Source of the DNA: Tribonema minus
Taxonomy: Eukaryota > Sar > Xanthophyceae > Tribonematales > Tribonemataceae
Length of the DNA: 64,000 nt
Direction of reading: 5' to 3'
Assembly: GCA_017506865.1 (NCBI GenBank)
Contig: JAFCMP010000511.1
Location: 186,001 to 250,000 of the forward strand
Part shown: in pieces, positions 33,424-44,500 of the stretch
Layout: every line of letters starts with the position of its first letter
How positions within the stretch are numbered: the stretch's first letter is position 1
The notes under the pieces: generated by a model
What the model saw: the letters and a program-made list of their open reading frames with translations, nothing else
Databases searched by the model: none
Told to the model about the DNA's origin: nothing
Position numbers and translations under genes: made by a program

Positions 33424-34014
33424 TAGTACTTTTTATTCATTCTCGCTCATGCTACTAGCTAGGCTATTAGTCTACTAATAGTAAGCGCTTGCAAGCGGCG
33501 GCATCATCATGTGCCTCTCCCAACAACCAGACATTCTGAGATACCATACTACACTGGCATTACAACCATTCAATGCTACCGAATGTACGTGTGCACACGT
33601 GTCGTCTAATGAGTCTTATCTTCTGGGTTGCAGAAAATCAGAGATGCATGCCACTCAGTGACTGCCAGCCCCTTCCCGTTCAAGCAGTTGAGAAGTTCGT
33701 CCAGCCAAGCACCGAAGCTTTGCTTTGCTGGCGGCTTTCGTCCTGCCGTTGGCCACCCCGCCCTGCAGCTGCTGGCCAGCCTGGCCTCGCAGACGTGCTC
33801 GCACTTTTTGCGCCGCCCGCCGAGCCGCCAAGCTAAGCCGAAGCCAACAAGGCCGCCGAAGCTTTAGAGTGGTCCACATGATTTTTCTCGCAGGGGTTGA
33901 AGAGGCAACAACTTCTGTACATGCCAACTTCGAAGCTACATTGCACACACACAACACACCTTGAGCAGCAGCAAAAGGAGCGCATAGCCAGCGCGCAGGA
34001 ATGCAAGAGCAGGT
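33424..34014 (-). repeat. Repeat family F, copy 2
   Basis: 591 bp, nearly identical to 20969-21559. Its right border coincides with the first codons of the adjacent Zn2Cys6 gene: the ATG at 34001 lies inside the repeat and the gene-specific sequence begins at about 34014. Confidence 0.82.
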
Positions 34015-37000
34015 GGAGCATGTGGCGAAAATCGTATTTGAGCCAGAGCAGCACGCGGTGGGCGCAGGGCCACGATACTGCTTGCGCTTCCTGGATGCTG
34101 CCGAGCAGCGTGTGGACGTTGCCCTGCGGAGCGACGTATATGTCGATGGGCAGGATCTCTTGGCAGGCGTCAACGTGCAGCTGGCGCAGTTCCTGACCGA
34201 GCTCACGGAGACCAATGACATGTAAGCCAGAAGCACGTGCTTGTGTTAGGTTAGCTCTCTCACGCATTGAACATGATGATCATAGCTTGGGCAACATTGC
34301 CTGGCGCGGGGCGCTGGATGCACGTACGCTTGCCTGCTGTGTGTGCGCGTAGCTAGCCAGCCTTGCATTGATGTTTGGTGAAGCGGGCATTGACGTGCGA
34401 TCGGAGACGGTCTGAGCCCAATTCAATCCATCAATCACACAAAATGAGCAGGCAAGGCAACGTAAGTGGCCAGCGCGCCATTATCACCTCGATGTGTGCC
34501 TGTCAGATAGCGGTCAAATGTGCGCAAGGCAAGATATCCGACTTGACTGCAGTCGAAGGGGCTCTCCTGACACTGGATTCAGTGTGCTGCGGTGGCTGAT
34601 AATTATGTGCTGAGCGTGAGGCTGGCAGCCGGCGGCGGCCGATATTCTGCAGTACGACACATCGAATTTCGGTTTAGCGCAGACCTTGTGTCAAGAGCTG
34701 GCCCTGACGATCATGATTGATCTTTGCGACATGTTCAGAGCCGACGACACTCAGTCTACCTTTAATTTAGTCGATCTGTTGAGTAACTGTAAGTTGAACA
34801 GACTGGGCACGTTTTGTGTTAGCACTCTTAACTGGCAATCTGCCAGGTTTGTGCAACCTGAATATTGCAGCTTGCTGACAAGCACAAGTGTCACAGCATT
34901 GTGTGACGGTGTAATTTGAACTGCCAGTAAACTGTCCGAGTCGCATAGGCCTCAGCCTGACTCGGAGGCTGGATTGTAATTCAATAAGTTTAAGGATTCG
35001 ATCCTGGACCAAAAGTCTTACTGCTCCAACTCGCATATGCACTGCAAGTGCGCTGCTGCACAGGCCTCAGCTGTGTGATGCGCCCAGCAAGGGACTGGTT
35101 TGACGCCCTTCATTTGCGCCCTCCCGCTGCAGCCGCTTGGCGTGCGACCACTGCACCAAGCGCAAGCGCGGCTGCACCGGCAAGGCGCTGCACCCGTGCA
35201 AGCAGTGCGTGCAGCGCAGCATCCCCTGCGTGTACAGCATCAAGCGCACGCAGCAGCGCGCATCGCTCAATGCCGGCAGCAGCGGCGGCACCGCCGCCGA
35301 TCGCCCCCCGTCCTCCAGCAGACTTGCGGCGGCGGCAGCGGCAGCGGCAGCGGCAGCGGCGGCGGCTGCAATGCCTCCCAAGTCCCATGCACTCCGCAGC
35401 CGCACCAGTTGCAGCATGCCGCCAGCGTCAAAGTTGCCCGCCCGCACATTGGGCCCGCGCAGCAGCAGCTGGAGCTCTCGCGCATCCACGGCAGCGCTCC
35501 ACATGCGCGGCGGCGGAGGCGGACTCGGAGGCAGGGGCGCCTTGTCGCAAACCACCGCGGTGACCGCCGCCGTCAGCAGCAGCAGCGGCTGCGGCAGCAG
35601 CGGCGGCGGCAGCGCCCCGCACTCAATGAGCAGCACCCCGACGCACATGGATATGCTGCCGGACTGGCCGTGCACTGAGCAGGTCCTAGAGCTCATGCGC
35701 CAGGCTGAGCGCCGCAGCTGCGACAACGGCCCGGTCATCACGGTCCCGTTCAGCCCCCGCAGCACTGGCAGCGGCAGCGGCATTGGTGGCGGCAGTGGCA
35801 TGGGGAGCGCAGGGGCCCCTACGCCGCGTCCGACCGCCCCTTGTGCGCTTTGCGGGCGCGGCGGCAGCGGCAGCGGCAGCAGCGGCGGCTGGATGTCAGC
35901 CATGCCGCACCAGGAGACGCAGCACGTGTTACTGAGCCATTATGATAGCAGGGACGCGGGGGGCGGCGACGGCAGCATCGCCGCGCCCGCCAAGCGCATG
36001 CGGCTGTCAGTGAGCCACGCGATCGAGCAGCAGCAGGGCGGCCACGTCGGCATGGCGGAGAACGCGTGCGTGAACGCGTTTCTGCGCGACGTCAGCGCCT
36101 TCCTGCCCATCATCGGCGAGGGCCCGCTGCGCCGCGCGATGGTGCGCATGATGGCGGCGCCGCGCGCCGACGTGAACGTTGACGCGCTCGAGGCGTCGAG
36201 CTTTTGGGCCGTCGTCGCGCTCGGCGCGCTGCTGGACGGCGCCGCGGACGAGTGTGTCCGCTACTACGCGCGCCTCAGCTTCGGCGCGGCGGCGCGCAGC
36301 GCGGTGGCGGCAGCGCAGGACGCCACGGGCGGAGCGGAAGCAGCGGCGGAGACGTGTGCGCTGTGCGGCAGCGGCGGCCGTGACACCGCAGCCGCCGCGG
36401 AGCCGCCGCACCGCGCCGCCGCGCTGTTCAATGCGGTGCTGCAGGCGCAGAACCTGCTGCTGCGCGCGTACGTGCACGACTGCCTGGGCGACGCAGCCGC
36501 GTTCATGGCCACCGCCGCGGACGCCCTGCGCATGTGGGAGGAGATCACAGCGGGCGGCGGCGACAAGGAGCTGCTGCTGCGAGAGTGCGGCGGCAGCAGC
36601 GGCAGCGGCGGCGGCGGCGACGCCGACATGCAGGGCATGGCCTGCGCGATGCGTTACCTACAGTACACTGCGGCGCTGCAGCGCACACCTGTGCTGGCAG
36701 CATTGGGCAGCGCCGCTGCTGAAGACGGCTGCGGCAGCAGCGGCGGCAGTGCTGGAGGCAGCAGCAGCAGTGGCGCAGACCTGGTGGCGCTCCTCCGGTG
36801 CCAGTCGGCGGCGCCCTGCAACACGGCGCACTTTCTCGTCCTGCTGGAGCAGGCGTTGGGCGCGAATGCGCAAGCGCTGCTGGCGAGCGCTGACGACGCG
36901 AGCGACGCTCTGGCGCACTCCCTCGCAGCGGTGCACGCGGCGCTGCTGCGCGTGGGCGCGGCGCTGGAGGAGCTGCCGTACGGCGGCGGCGTGCTGCAGA

Positions 37001-38875
37001 GGGTGGCGTACCTGGGCTGGCTGGCACTGGTGAAGGTGCGTTGCGGATGCCGCGTGTTGCGCACGAGTAGCGCTAGGCAGCGCCGTGCGGCATTGCAGGG
37101 AAGCTGAACTTACTCGCGCGGTGTGCTCGGCATCGCCAACGACTGTGAGGCGCGCTCTCTCGGCCATGTGTCTCTCGCGAGCCGCACTGCACTTACTGGC
37201 ACGATGCTGAGCGGCCTGCACCTCGCAGCCCAGGCCAGCCACCACTGCGCTGCCTCGGCGCCACGTGCCATCACTTTGCCGCGTGCAATGCGCTCGCGCT
37301 GCCCCTCCAGCAAGTCTGAGCAGCTTTGCCATTGCCGCGCTCACTGTCCTCCCGGACTCCCCCACTAGACTCGCGCTGCCGCCGCCACCGCTCGCCGCTC
37401 CATAGGGACTTGCACTCACTTCAACTGTGACTCTCCTCTCCGCACGCGCCGCGCGCAGCTGCTGCTGAGCGACGACCACGGCTGGCAGGCCGCTGTGGAG
37501 CGCTTCATCGCCGCGCTTGCAGCCGCGCCGGGCGTGCTGCGCTGGAGCCACAGCGCTCACCGCGCGGAGCTGCTCGCGCTGATCCTGATGCACCGCAACC
37601 AGACCGCACTGTGAGTCCCGCCGCCGCCATGGGCGTTGTGTGGAGGTGCCTGCGCGACGCCGGGCCTTGTCGCGTATACGCTGCAGTGTGCGGAACGTCC
37701 TTGTCAGTCTACGCATGTGTACAATGGTGGCGCAGGACGCCACCGGTGACCGAGTGCGCTTGCCCGCTGCAGAGTACATGCGCGCCTTGTTGCACCCCGC
37801 TGCCGCCTACTGCAGAGTAGTACTTGCATGCGTTCTTAAGATCTTGTCTCGAGCGGAACAGCGCAAATACGCACATCACCGCAGCACCAGACTGATATCC
37901 GCGCCATCATCGCCTGCATGCGTGCACAACAGGCTCGAGCGCATGCGCGACGTCCACATGGGCGCTGCCGCCGCCTGCGGCCGCGCCGCGCTGCCGCCGG
38001 CGCACGCGTGCGTGCCCGCGCACGACTCGTGCGCGCACGCCCTCTGCCGCGACATCCTCAGGAGGGCCGGCGTATTCTCTATGCGCGAGGCAGCGGAGGG
38101 GGCGGCGGCAGCAGCTGCGCCGGCGGCGGCAGCGGCTACGAGCGCCGCCGCGTCGTTGAAGACGGAGGAAGAGGCGGCGTCCGCGGAGTACGCGGCAGCA
38201 GACGCCGGCATGGCCAGCGTACCGGATCTAGACAGGCACGATTCACTGCTGCCGCAGCTGGAGCTCCTGCAGCAGCGCAAGATCGTGGTGACGGCGCACG
38301 AGTGGGCGAACGTCCAGCACCTGCTGCCGCCGCCGCTGCTGCCGTCGTCGCCGCCGCTGCCGCAGCAGCAGCAGCTCGCCGCGGGCTGCGCGCAGTGGCC
38401 GAGCGATGTGCATGACATGCGCATGCATCCCGGCCGCGGCGGCGCTGCCGGCGGCGGCGACTACTTTGCGCTGCGCACCGCGCGCGCCAGCTCTCGCGGC
38501 GGCGCCTACGGGTACGCGAGCGGCGCTTGCAGCGGTGACGACGACGACGACGGCGGCGACGGCGAGGACTGCGGCAGCGCGGTCTGGTCTGACGGTCGTG
38601 GCATATTTAGCCACAGCGATGGCGGCATCTGCAGCGTCAGCACCAGCGCCACGCTCTGCAGCCTCGGCGCCGTCATCGCCGGGCCGCACGGCCCCAGCGC
38701 GTGCTGCGCGCCCGGCGTGGGGCCCGTCCCCGACATGATGGAGGCAGCGCTCAGCGTCTACAACCACCGCGCTGCTGCTGACAGCGACGTGCACGGCGCG
38801 GAACTCGACGGCCACTTCGACCACGCGCTTTCAGATGAGCTGGTCACACTCGACGACCTGCTCGGCGCCGCGTGA
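34001..38875 (+). CDS. Zn(II)2Cys6 (fungal-type binuclear cluster) transcription factor, paralog 1
   Basis: Four exons, 34001-34221, 35133-37035, 37459-37610 and 37933-38875, join in phases 2, 0 and 2 to a 1072-residue protein. Residues 1-73 form a helical module (VEHVAKIVFEPEQ...LAQFLTELTETND). The split codon then leads to RLACDHC: Cys 78, 81, 88, 96, 99 and 106 give CX2CX6CX7CX2CX6C, a canonical zinc cluster with the basic KRKR loop. After a Ser/Gly/Ala-rich linker, a conserved helical region (from about residue 383, FLRDVSAFLPIIGEGPLRRAM; VHDCLGDAAAFMATAADAL) parallels the middle homology region of such factors. Exon 3 adds an all-helical stretch, exon 4 a CxxH/CAHALCRDIL block, poly-Ala and an acidic tail (ELVTLDDLLGAA) suited to activation. 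DNA-binding regulator in the nucleus; targets unknown. The start codon lies in repeat F, so the original N-terminus may be lost. Confidence 0.82.
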
Positions 38876-40346
38876 CGCCGCTGCCGCGCCAGCAGCGCGG
38901 CTGCGCGGCGGCGGCGCGGTTAGCAGCACCGGCACCGCCCCCGCAGCACGGGCAGCTGCACGTTGCCTTTACAACGGAGATTCAAAGCGGCGGGCGATAG
39001 AGGCTTTCACCAACCCCCTTCCCCCCCCCCCCCCCCCCCCTCCGCTGTCCGCGGCTGGCGTGAGTGGACACTACGGGTCCACACGCTCACACCGCCGCGG
39101 CGGCGGCAGCGGCTGCTGCCATGCGTGAAAGCGTGCGCACACGTCGACACGTGGCGCGCGCGTGTGCGTGGGAACTTCAACACGCACGACCCCTTTCGGC
39201 TGTGCTGCCAGTACTTCGCCCATCTGGCACGCCTTCCCTTTGTATCCCCCTTCTGCTGCCAGTAATCCGCCAGTCTGGCACGCCCTCTCTTGCCCTCTCT
39301 CCCAAAGTCAGGTTTGCTCTTTCCCCTGTCTCAGCAGCCATGCGGCCCCATGATGCGGGACACGCCTTGCACCGTTTGGAATGTCAGAAGATCGCCTTTG
39401 TGTCCGTAGCATCAGCCAACCCCCGGCGCAGGTTACCTGTGCCACACCTAGAGCGCCGGTCTCCTGTGGGTGAATGTCGTGGCGGGCAGACATTCCGTCA
39501 GGCACAACAACAACAGGCATTGAGCCTTCTGCCCAATGCCAAGTCAGCGCACCAACCGGTTTTGAACGTCCGTTCAAGAGCCGCAGGTTTACAGCTCCCC
39601 CCCCCCCCCTTTTAGGCGACTTCCCTGTATAGGACGCGATGAAGGAGGAGCTTTGTATTGCAGTGTGCGTAGCCCAAGGGACTCTGGCCTCTCCAAAGGC
39701 TGTTTAGCAGGTGTTTCAGAGCGGTGTGGCGTAAAGCCTCCAGTGAGTAGACAGCCTGCACTCCGTGCTGGCAGTCTGATGCGTGTGCAAGTGCCGTTCG
39801 CTTGTGATAATGAATGAGCCCAATGCCCCTGCCTCTCTGCACCGGCTGCAGGTACCCCGGGTGATCGTGCATCCTTTTGCCCTTCCCCTCGCAACTGCAT
39901 GGTCCATATGTATGTGCGGTCTGTTCTGCGGTCATGCAGGCCGTTGTGAGTGCCCGTTGCGTGCCTCAATGCCCCTGCAGCAATCTGTGCCGCCTTGCGT
40001 GTACTTCTTTGCGCGATCGCATTTGAAGGTTGGAGATGTCATATGCATATTGCTTGTGCGCATGCAGGCGCGGTCACCACGAGCGCAATTCCTGCACGAT
40101 GTGGTGACAACACGAGCAAAGTGTACGCATGCTTGTACCTGCACGACATTTTGTCGTATATGTGTCAGGACATGTGCATCGCGCTTGTGTTCGGCACCTT
40201 TACAATGTCATGATGCTGTCGACACACAAGCGCAATGCATGTCTTGTACATGTGCGCCATTGCGCGAACACAAGCACAGTGCACGTGTTTTGATGCTAAT
40301 TGATGCTTGAACCTGTGCAGTACCATGGCATGACACCAAGATGACA
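38876..40346. other. Intergenic region downstream of paralog 1
   Basis: No supported gene. It contains a C-rich homopolymer stretch at about 39019-39041 that may be mis-sized, and a cluster of short imperfect inverted repeats around 40070-40290 made of CAC/GTG-rich words. Confidence 0.4.
40070..40290. repeat. Cluster of imperfect inverted and direct repeats
   Basis: Variants of ACACAAGCGCAATGCA recur on both strands: as its complement at about 40170-40190, and directly near 40223-40240 and 40265-40285. Together they could fold into alternative hairpins. No gene or known element is attached. Confidence 0.45.
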
Positions 40347-40755
40347 TATGTACTTTTATTATATTCCACTTGTGGCTGTGGAAATGCCATGTTGTAGGTG
40401 TGTCGCCTTGTTCTCACTCTTGGATGTAGCATGCAAAGCTTGCACGCCACACCCCGTTCCCCACATCATCCCCAACAAAGCACCCGCAAGTGACTGTCCC
40501 CCACATACTAGCAGGGATACCAAACAAAGCTACAAGACTCTCCCCCCACAGACAGACCCGTCTTAGGGCCACCCAGCTCCACGCAGACTCCATCTCAAAG
40601 TTTTCGTGCAGGCCAAGGTCACCATAATGGGCCCTGAACTGGAGATTGTGGCTATCTACGTGAACCCCGATATCATAAAGATAAGCAGAGGGAGTCACTG
40701 GGCGCCAGGCGCTGACGCTAGAAACAAAGGCTATATAACTAAGCAAAGCATTGCC
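40347..40755 (-). repeat. Repeat family B, copy 3, 5'-truncated
   Basis: Starts ATATGTACTTTTATT and runs 409 bp, ending at AAGCAAAGCATTGCC, where the next B copy starts with TATGTAC. Truncation at the side opposite the common tail is as expected for target-primed reverse transcription. Confidence 0.85.
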
Positions 40756-41830
40756 TATGTACTTTTATTATATTCCACTTGTGGCTGTGGAAATGCCATG
40801 TTGTAGGTGTGTCGCCTTGTTCTCACTCTTGGATGTAGCATGCAAAGCTTGCACGCCACACCCCGCCCCCCACATCACCCCCAACAAAGCACCCGCAAGC
40901 GACTGTCCCCCACATACTAGCAGGGATACCAAACAAAGCTACAAGACTCTCCCCCCACAGACAGACCCGTCTTAGGGCCACCCAGCTCCACGCAGACTCC
41001 ATCTCAAAGTTTTCATGCAGGCCAAGGTCACCATAATGGGCCCTGAACTGGAGATTGTGGCTATCTACGTGAACCCCGATATCATAAAGATAAGCAGAGG
41101 GAGTCACTGGGCGCCAGGCGCTGACGCTAGAAAGAAAGGCTATATAACTAAGCAAAGCATCGCCTCCTTGATGAGCGGGACGGTGGTTCACCGGGCCTCC
41201 CATATCACCCCCAACAAAGCATCCGCAAGCGACTGTCCCCCACACACTAGCAGGGAGACCAAACAAAGCTGCAAGACTCTCCCCCCACAGACAGACCCTT
41301 CTAAGGGCCACCCAGCTCCACGCAGACTCCATCTCAAAGTTTTCATGCAGGCCAAGGTCACCATGATGGGCCCTGAACTGGAGATTGTGGCTATCTACGT
41401 GAACCCCGATATCATAGAGATAAGCAGAGGGAGTCACTGGGCGCCAGGCGCTGACGCTAGAGAGAAAGGCTATATAACTAAGTAAAGCATCGCCTCCTTG
41501 ATGAGCGAGGTCACGGCTCACCGCAGGCTGCAAGCCTGACAAGATATTGCCATTTACCGCTGCGAGTAACTTGTGGTTGGTGCCGTGGCGTGCAGCCGAC
41601 TCCGCTTGCTCTCCAAGCACGCCAAGCCGCTCCCTGTCCCTCCTCCGCACGCCAGCCAGGGCTTCCGAGACACCACCACACGTTTGAAGTTCTCTCGAAG
41701 GGGCTACGCACGCTGGCATCACCTGGGGGCCGCTGGTGCTAGCTCCTGCAAGCCCTGCAGCCCAGCCCACCCACCAAACCAGCCGCATTCGCTGCCACGC
41801 CTTTCCGCGTTAACGAGCTTGGGACGCTGC
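40756..41830 (-). repeat. Repeat family B, copy 4, full-length
   Basis: About 1.08 kb, nearly identical to 19741-20820, with the same internal duplication of about 310 bp and a 321-codon minus-strand open frame (40823-41788). It ends TTAACGAGCTTGGGACGC before the next TATGTAC unit. Confidence 0.85.
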
Positions 41831-41920
41831 CTATGTACTTTTTTACTTTCGCTTCGCAATGCGAAAAGCCCTCTCTTTGGATGTGCACTCAATGCAACAT
41901 TCCTTCTCCGAAGAGAGACT
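41831..41920 (-). repeat. Array unit C, short
   Basis: A 90-bp unit between two TATGTACTT starts (41833 and 41920). It has its own sequence (TTTCGCTTCGCAATGCGAAAA, with an inner palindrome) and is seen only once. Confidence 0.55.
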
Positions 41921-42450
41921 ATGTACTTATGATCTTGTATTTATAGCAGCCCCAAGGTGGGCTTGATGCGTTGGATCAGATTGCAAAAAACTAAAATCGG
42001 ACGGGCCCTTAGAGCCCTGCGTTGCAGGCTTGTACTAGACTCATGGGGGGCAGACACAGCGGCACCCAGTCTGAGCCACACCTATCGTAGCCGATGTCTC
42101 CATCTCTTGAGCGAAAACGCCGGAGGACCGCGGTTATGCCTCTAGTATACATTTGGGCCAGAGGCGCCCGGTCCTCGATTCCTTGCCTAAGCACGCCGCT
42201 GACGTGCCTGGCCGAGGTTCTCTTTCTTGCGTGTTCAAGCAAACGATCTACAGTGTGCCCTGATGCTATCCGTATCCCCATGTTCCAATATCCCCTGCTG
42301 CTGCCCAAAGCCGTATCCTCAACACACGCGACTCCGCAGCTCCTGCTCACAGCCAGCATCTCCCATCCCCTTGCTGCCTGATGCACCCTCGCCACCATCA
42401 GCGCCACCGCGAGCGCTGCCGCACCTCTCGGTGCTAACGAGCAGAGTACT
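41921..42450 (-). repeat. Repeat family D, copy 1
   Basis: About 530 bp starting ATGTACTTATGATCTTG and ending GGTGCTAACGAGCAG. Near-identical to the next unit. A minus-strand frame of 132 codons (42009-42407) is kept open in both. No domain is recognised. Confidence 0.8.
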
Positions 42451-43010
42451 ATGTACTTTTTACTATGTACTTATGATCTTGTATTTATAGCAGCCCCAAG
42501 GTGGGCTTGATGCGTTGGATAAGATAGGCAAAAAACTAAAATCGGACGGGCCCTTAGAGCCCTGCGTTGCAGGCTTGTACTAGACTCATGGGGGGTAGAC
42601 ACAGCGGCACCCAGTCTGAGCCACACCTATCGTAGCGGATGTCTCCATCTCTTGAGCGAAAACGCCGGAGGACCGCGGTTATGCCTCTAGTATACATTTG
42701 GGCCAGAGGCGCCCGGTCCTCGGTTCCTTGCATAAGCACGCCGCTGACGTGCCTGGCCGAGGTTCTCTTTCTTGCGTGTTCAAGCAAACGATCTACAGTG
42801 TGCCCTGATGCTATCCGCATCCCCATGTTCCAATATCCCCTGCTGCTGCCCAAAGCCGTATCCTCACCACACGCGACTCCGCAGCTCCTGCTCACAGTCA
42901 GAGCCAGCATCTCCCATCCCCTAGCTGCCTGATGCACCCTCGCCACCATCAGCGCCACCGCAAGCGCTGCCGCACCTCTCGGTGCTAACGAGCAGCTGGT
43001 GTGTACAGGT
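42451..43010 (-). repeat. Repeat family D, copy 2
   Basis: A 14-bp TGTACTTTTTACTA stub is followed by the second D copy from about 42464. Its 134-codon frame (42554-42958) differs from copy 1 mainly by a 6-bp in-frame insertion. It ends GGTGCTAACGAGCAG like copy 1, so both look full-length. Confidence 0.8.
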
Positions 43011-43145
43011 CTATGTACTTATTATTAATTCTCGCTCAGGGCGCGAAAAAGCCCAGATGATTGGCATCTAGCTGTAAGGAATCTACATGTCGTATGACAG
43101 TCTGAAAGTGTCGCAACGACAACCACTCAAACGCCGCCGCCTAAG
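43011..43145 (-). repeat. Family A (LINE) 3' end, truncated copy
   Basis: About 130 bp of the LINE 3' region only, beginning CTATGTACTTATTATTAATTC and cut at AAACGCCGCCGCC. Confidence 0.85.
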
Positions 43146-43836
43146 TCTATGTACTTTTTATTAATTCTCGCTCAGGGCGCGAAAAAGCCCAGATGATTGG
43201 CATCTAGCTGTAAGGAATCTACATGTCGTATGACAGTCTGAAAGTGTCGCAACGACAACCACTCAAACGCCGCCGCCGCCAAATGGCATCTCGGGGTCCT
43301 CCCCTACGTCCTCCTCCATGTGCCCCCCCCCCCTGGATTCTGCCATGTGTGTCATGACACGGCCAGAGTACGCCATGTGGAGCGTTGCCGACAGTGCCGA
43401 GCGTAAGCGCGCCAGGGCGATGCCCTTGAGAGCTTTAGGGCGCGCTCCTCCGGGCACTGACATCCTGCTGGCATACTCCGTCGCCACAGCCTCCAGCAAC
43501 TTCCGCCCCTGCTCCCCGATGCTGCCAAATGACCCTATTGCCAATGTGGCAAGTTTGTAGCAATTCTGATCATAATGACCAGAATAGTGGGTAGTCTTGG
43601 CGGCCTCTTGGTCGCGGCAGCATCGCTCGGGGTCTGCTGCAGTCTTCGCCGCCCGCGACGCCACCTGTGCCTCGAAGCAGGTAACGTCCACCATGAGCGG
43701 TAGGTGGCGTGTCGGGTCGTCGTAGGCGGTCACCGGGAAGGCGTCGGCAGGCAGCACGATGTCCATCCTGCGACTCCCCGGCGGCCCGGCGGACCCCAGA
43801 AACGGCGTGTAGTCCTCGTCCACCAGTCCCGTTTTG
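43146..43836 (-). mobile_element. Family A LINE, 5'-truncated copy with endonuclease C-terminus
   Basis: 691 bp. It keeps the C-terminal 186 codons in frame (43263-43823, DEDYTPFLGSAGPPGSRR to PEMPFGGGGV), almost identical to the long copy at 14.3 kb. Truncation at CAGTCCCGTTT is followed directly by the next copy's TGTACTTTTTATT. Confidence 0.9.
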
Positions 43837-44066
43837 TACTTTTTATTAATTCTCGCTCAGGGCGCGAAAAAGCCCAGATGATTGGCATCTAGCTGTAAGG
43901 AATCTACATGTCGTATGACAGTCTGAAAGTGTCGCAACGACAACCACTCAAACGCCGCCGCCGCCAAATGGCATCTCGGGGTCCTCCCCTACGTCCTCCT
44001 CCATGTGCCCCCCCCCCCTGGATTCTGCCATGTGTGTCATGACACGGCCAGAGTACGCCATGTGGA
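43837..44066 (-). mobile_element. Family A LINE, 5'-truncated copy
   Basis: 230 bp of 3' sequence, identical over most of its length to 43151-43380 and cut at CGCCATGTGG, where the next copy begins with ACTTTTTATTAATTC. Confidence 0.88.
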
Positions 44067-44500
44067 CTTTTTATTAATTCTCGCTCAGGGCGCGAAAAAG
44101 CCCAGATGATGGTCTAACTTGATGCTGCTGTACGGAATCTGCATGTCGTGTGACTTCTGAAAGTGTCTCAACGACAACCACTCAAACGCCGTCGCCGCCA
44201 AATGGCATCTCGGGATCCTCCCCTACGTCCTCCTCCATGTGCCCCCCCCCCCTGGATTCTGCCCTGTGTGTCATGACACGGCCAGAGTACGCCATGTGGA
44301 GCGCTGCCGACAGTGCCGAGCGTAAGCGCGCCAGGGCGATGCCCTTAAGAGCTTTAGGGCGCGCTCCTGCGGGCACTGACATCCTGCTGGCATACTCCGT
44401 CGCCACAACCTCCAGCAGCTTCCGCCCCTGCTCCCCGATGCTGCCAAAAGACCATTGCCAAAGTGGCAAGTTTGTAGCAATTCTGGTGATAACCAGAATA
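44067..44500 (-). mobile_element. Family A LINE, 5'-truncated, more diverged copy
   Basis: About 430 bp with LINE C-terminal coding sequence (95-codon frame, 44182-44469) and a more diverged 3' end that resembles the A' variant. It is cut near CCAGAATAGTG and followed by a weakly similar TATTTTTATTGGGTCTTGCTC start. Confidence 0.82.

Noticed and set aside
34375-34599. Short plus-strand frame with ATGAGCAGGCAAGGCAAC|GTAAGT as an alternative first exon of paralog 1
   Set aside because: Its donor phase (0) does not match the phase-2 acceptor at 35133, whereas the exon ending at 34221 matches in phase and aligns with paralog 2.
34905-35035. Possible tRNA gene (GGATTCGATCC resembles a B box)
   Set aside because: No cloverleaf can be closed: the T-stem and acceptor stem do not pair and no anticodon arm is found.
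39010-39050. C-rich run as a functional element
   Set aside because: Long homopolymers occur several times in the window (also 49.8, 50.0 and 62.2 kb) and are prone to sequencing error; no associated motif.
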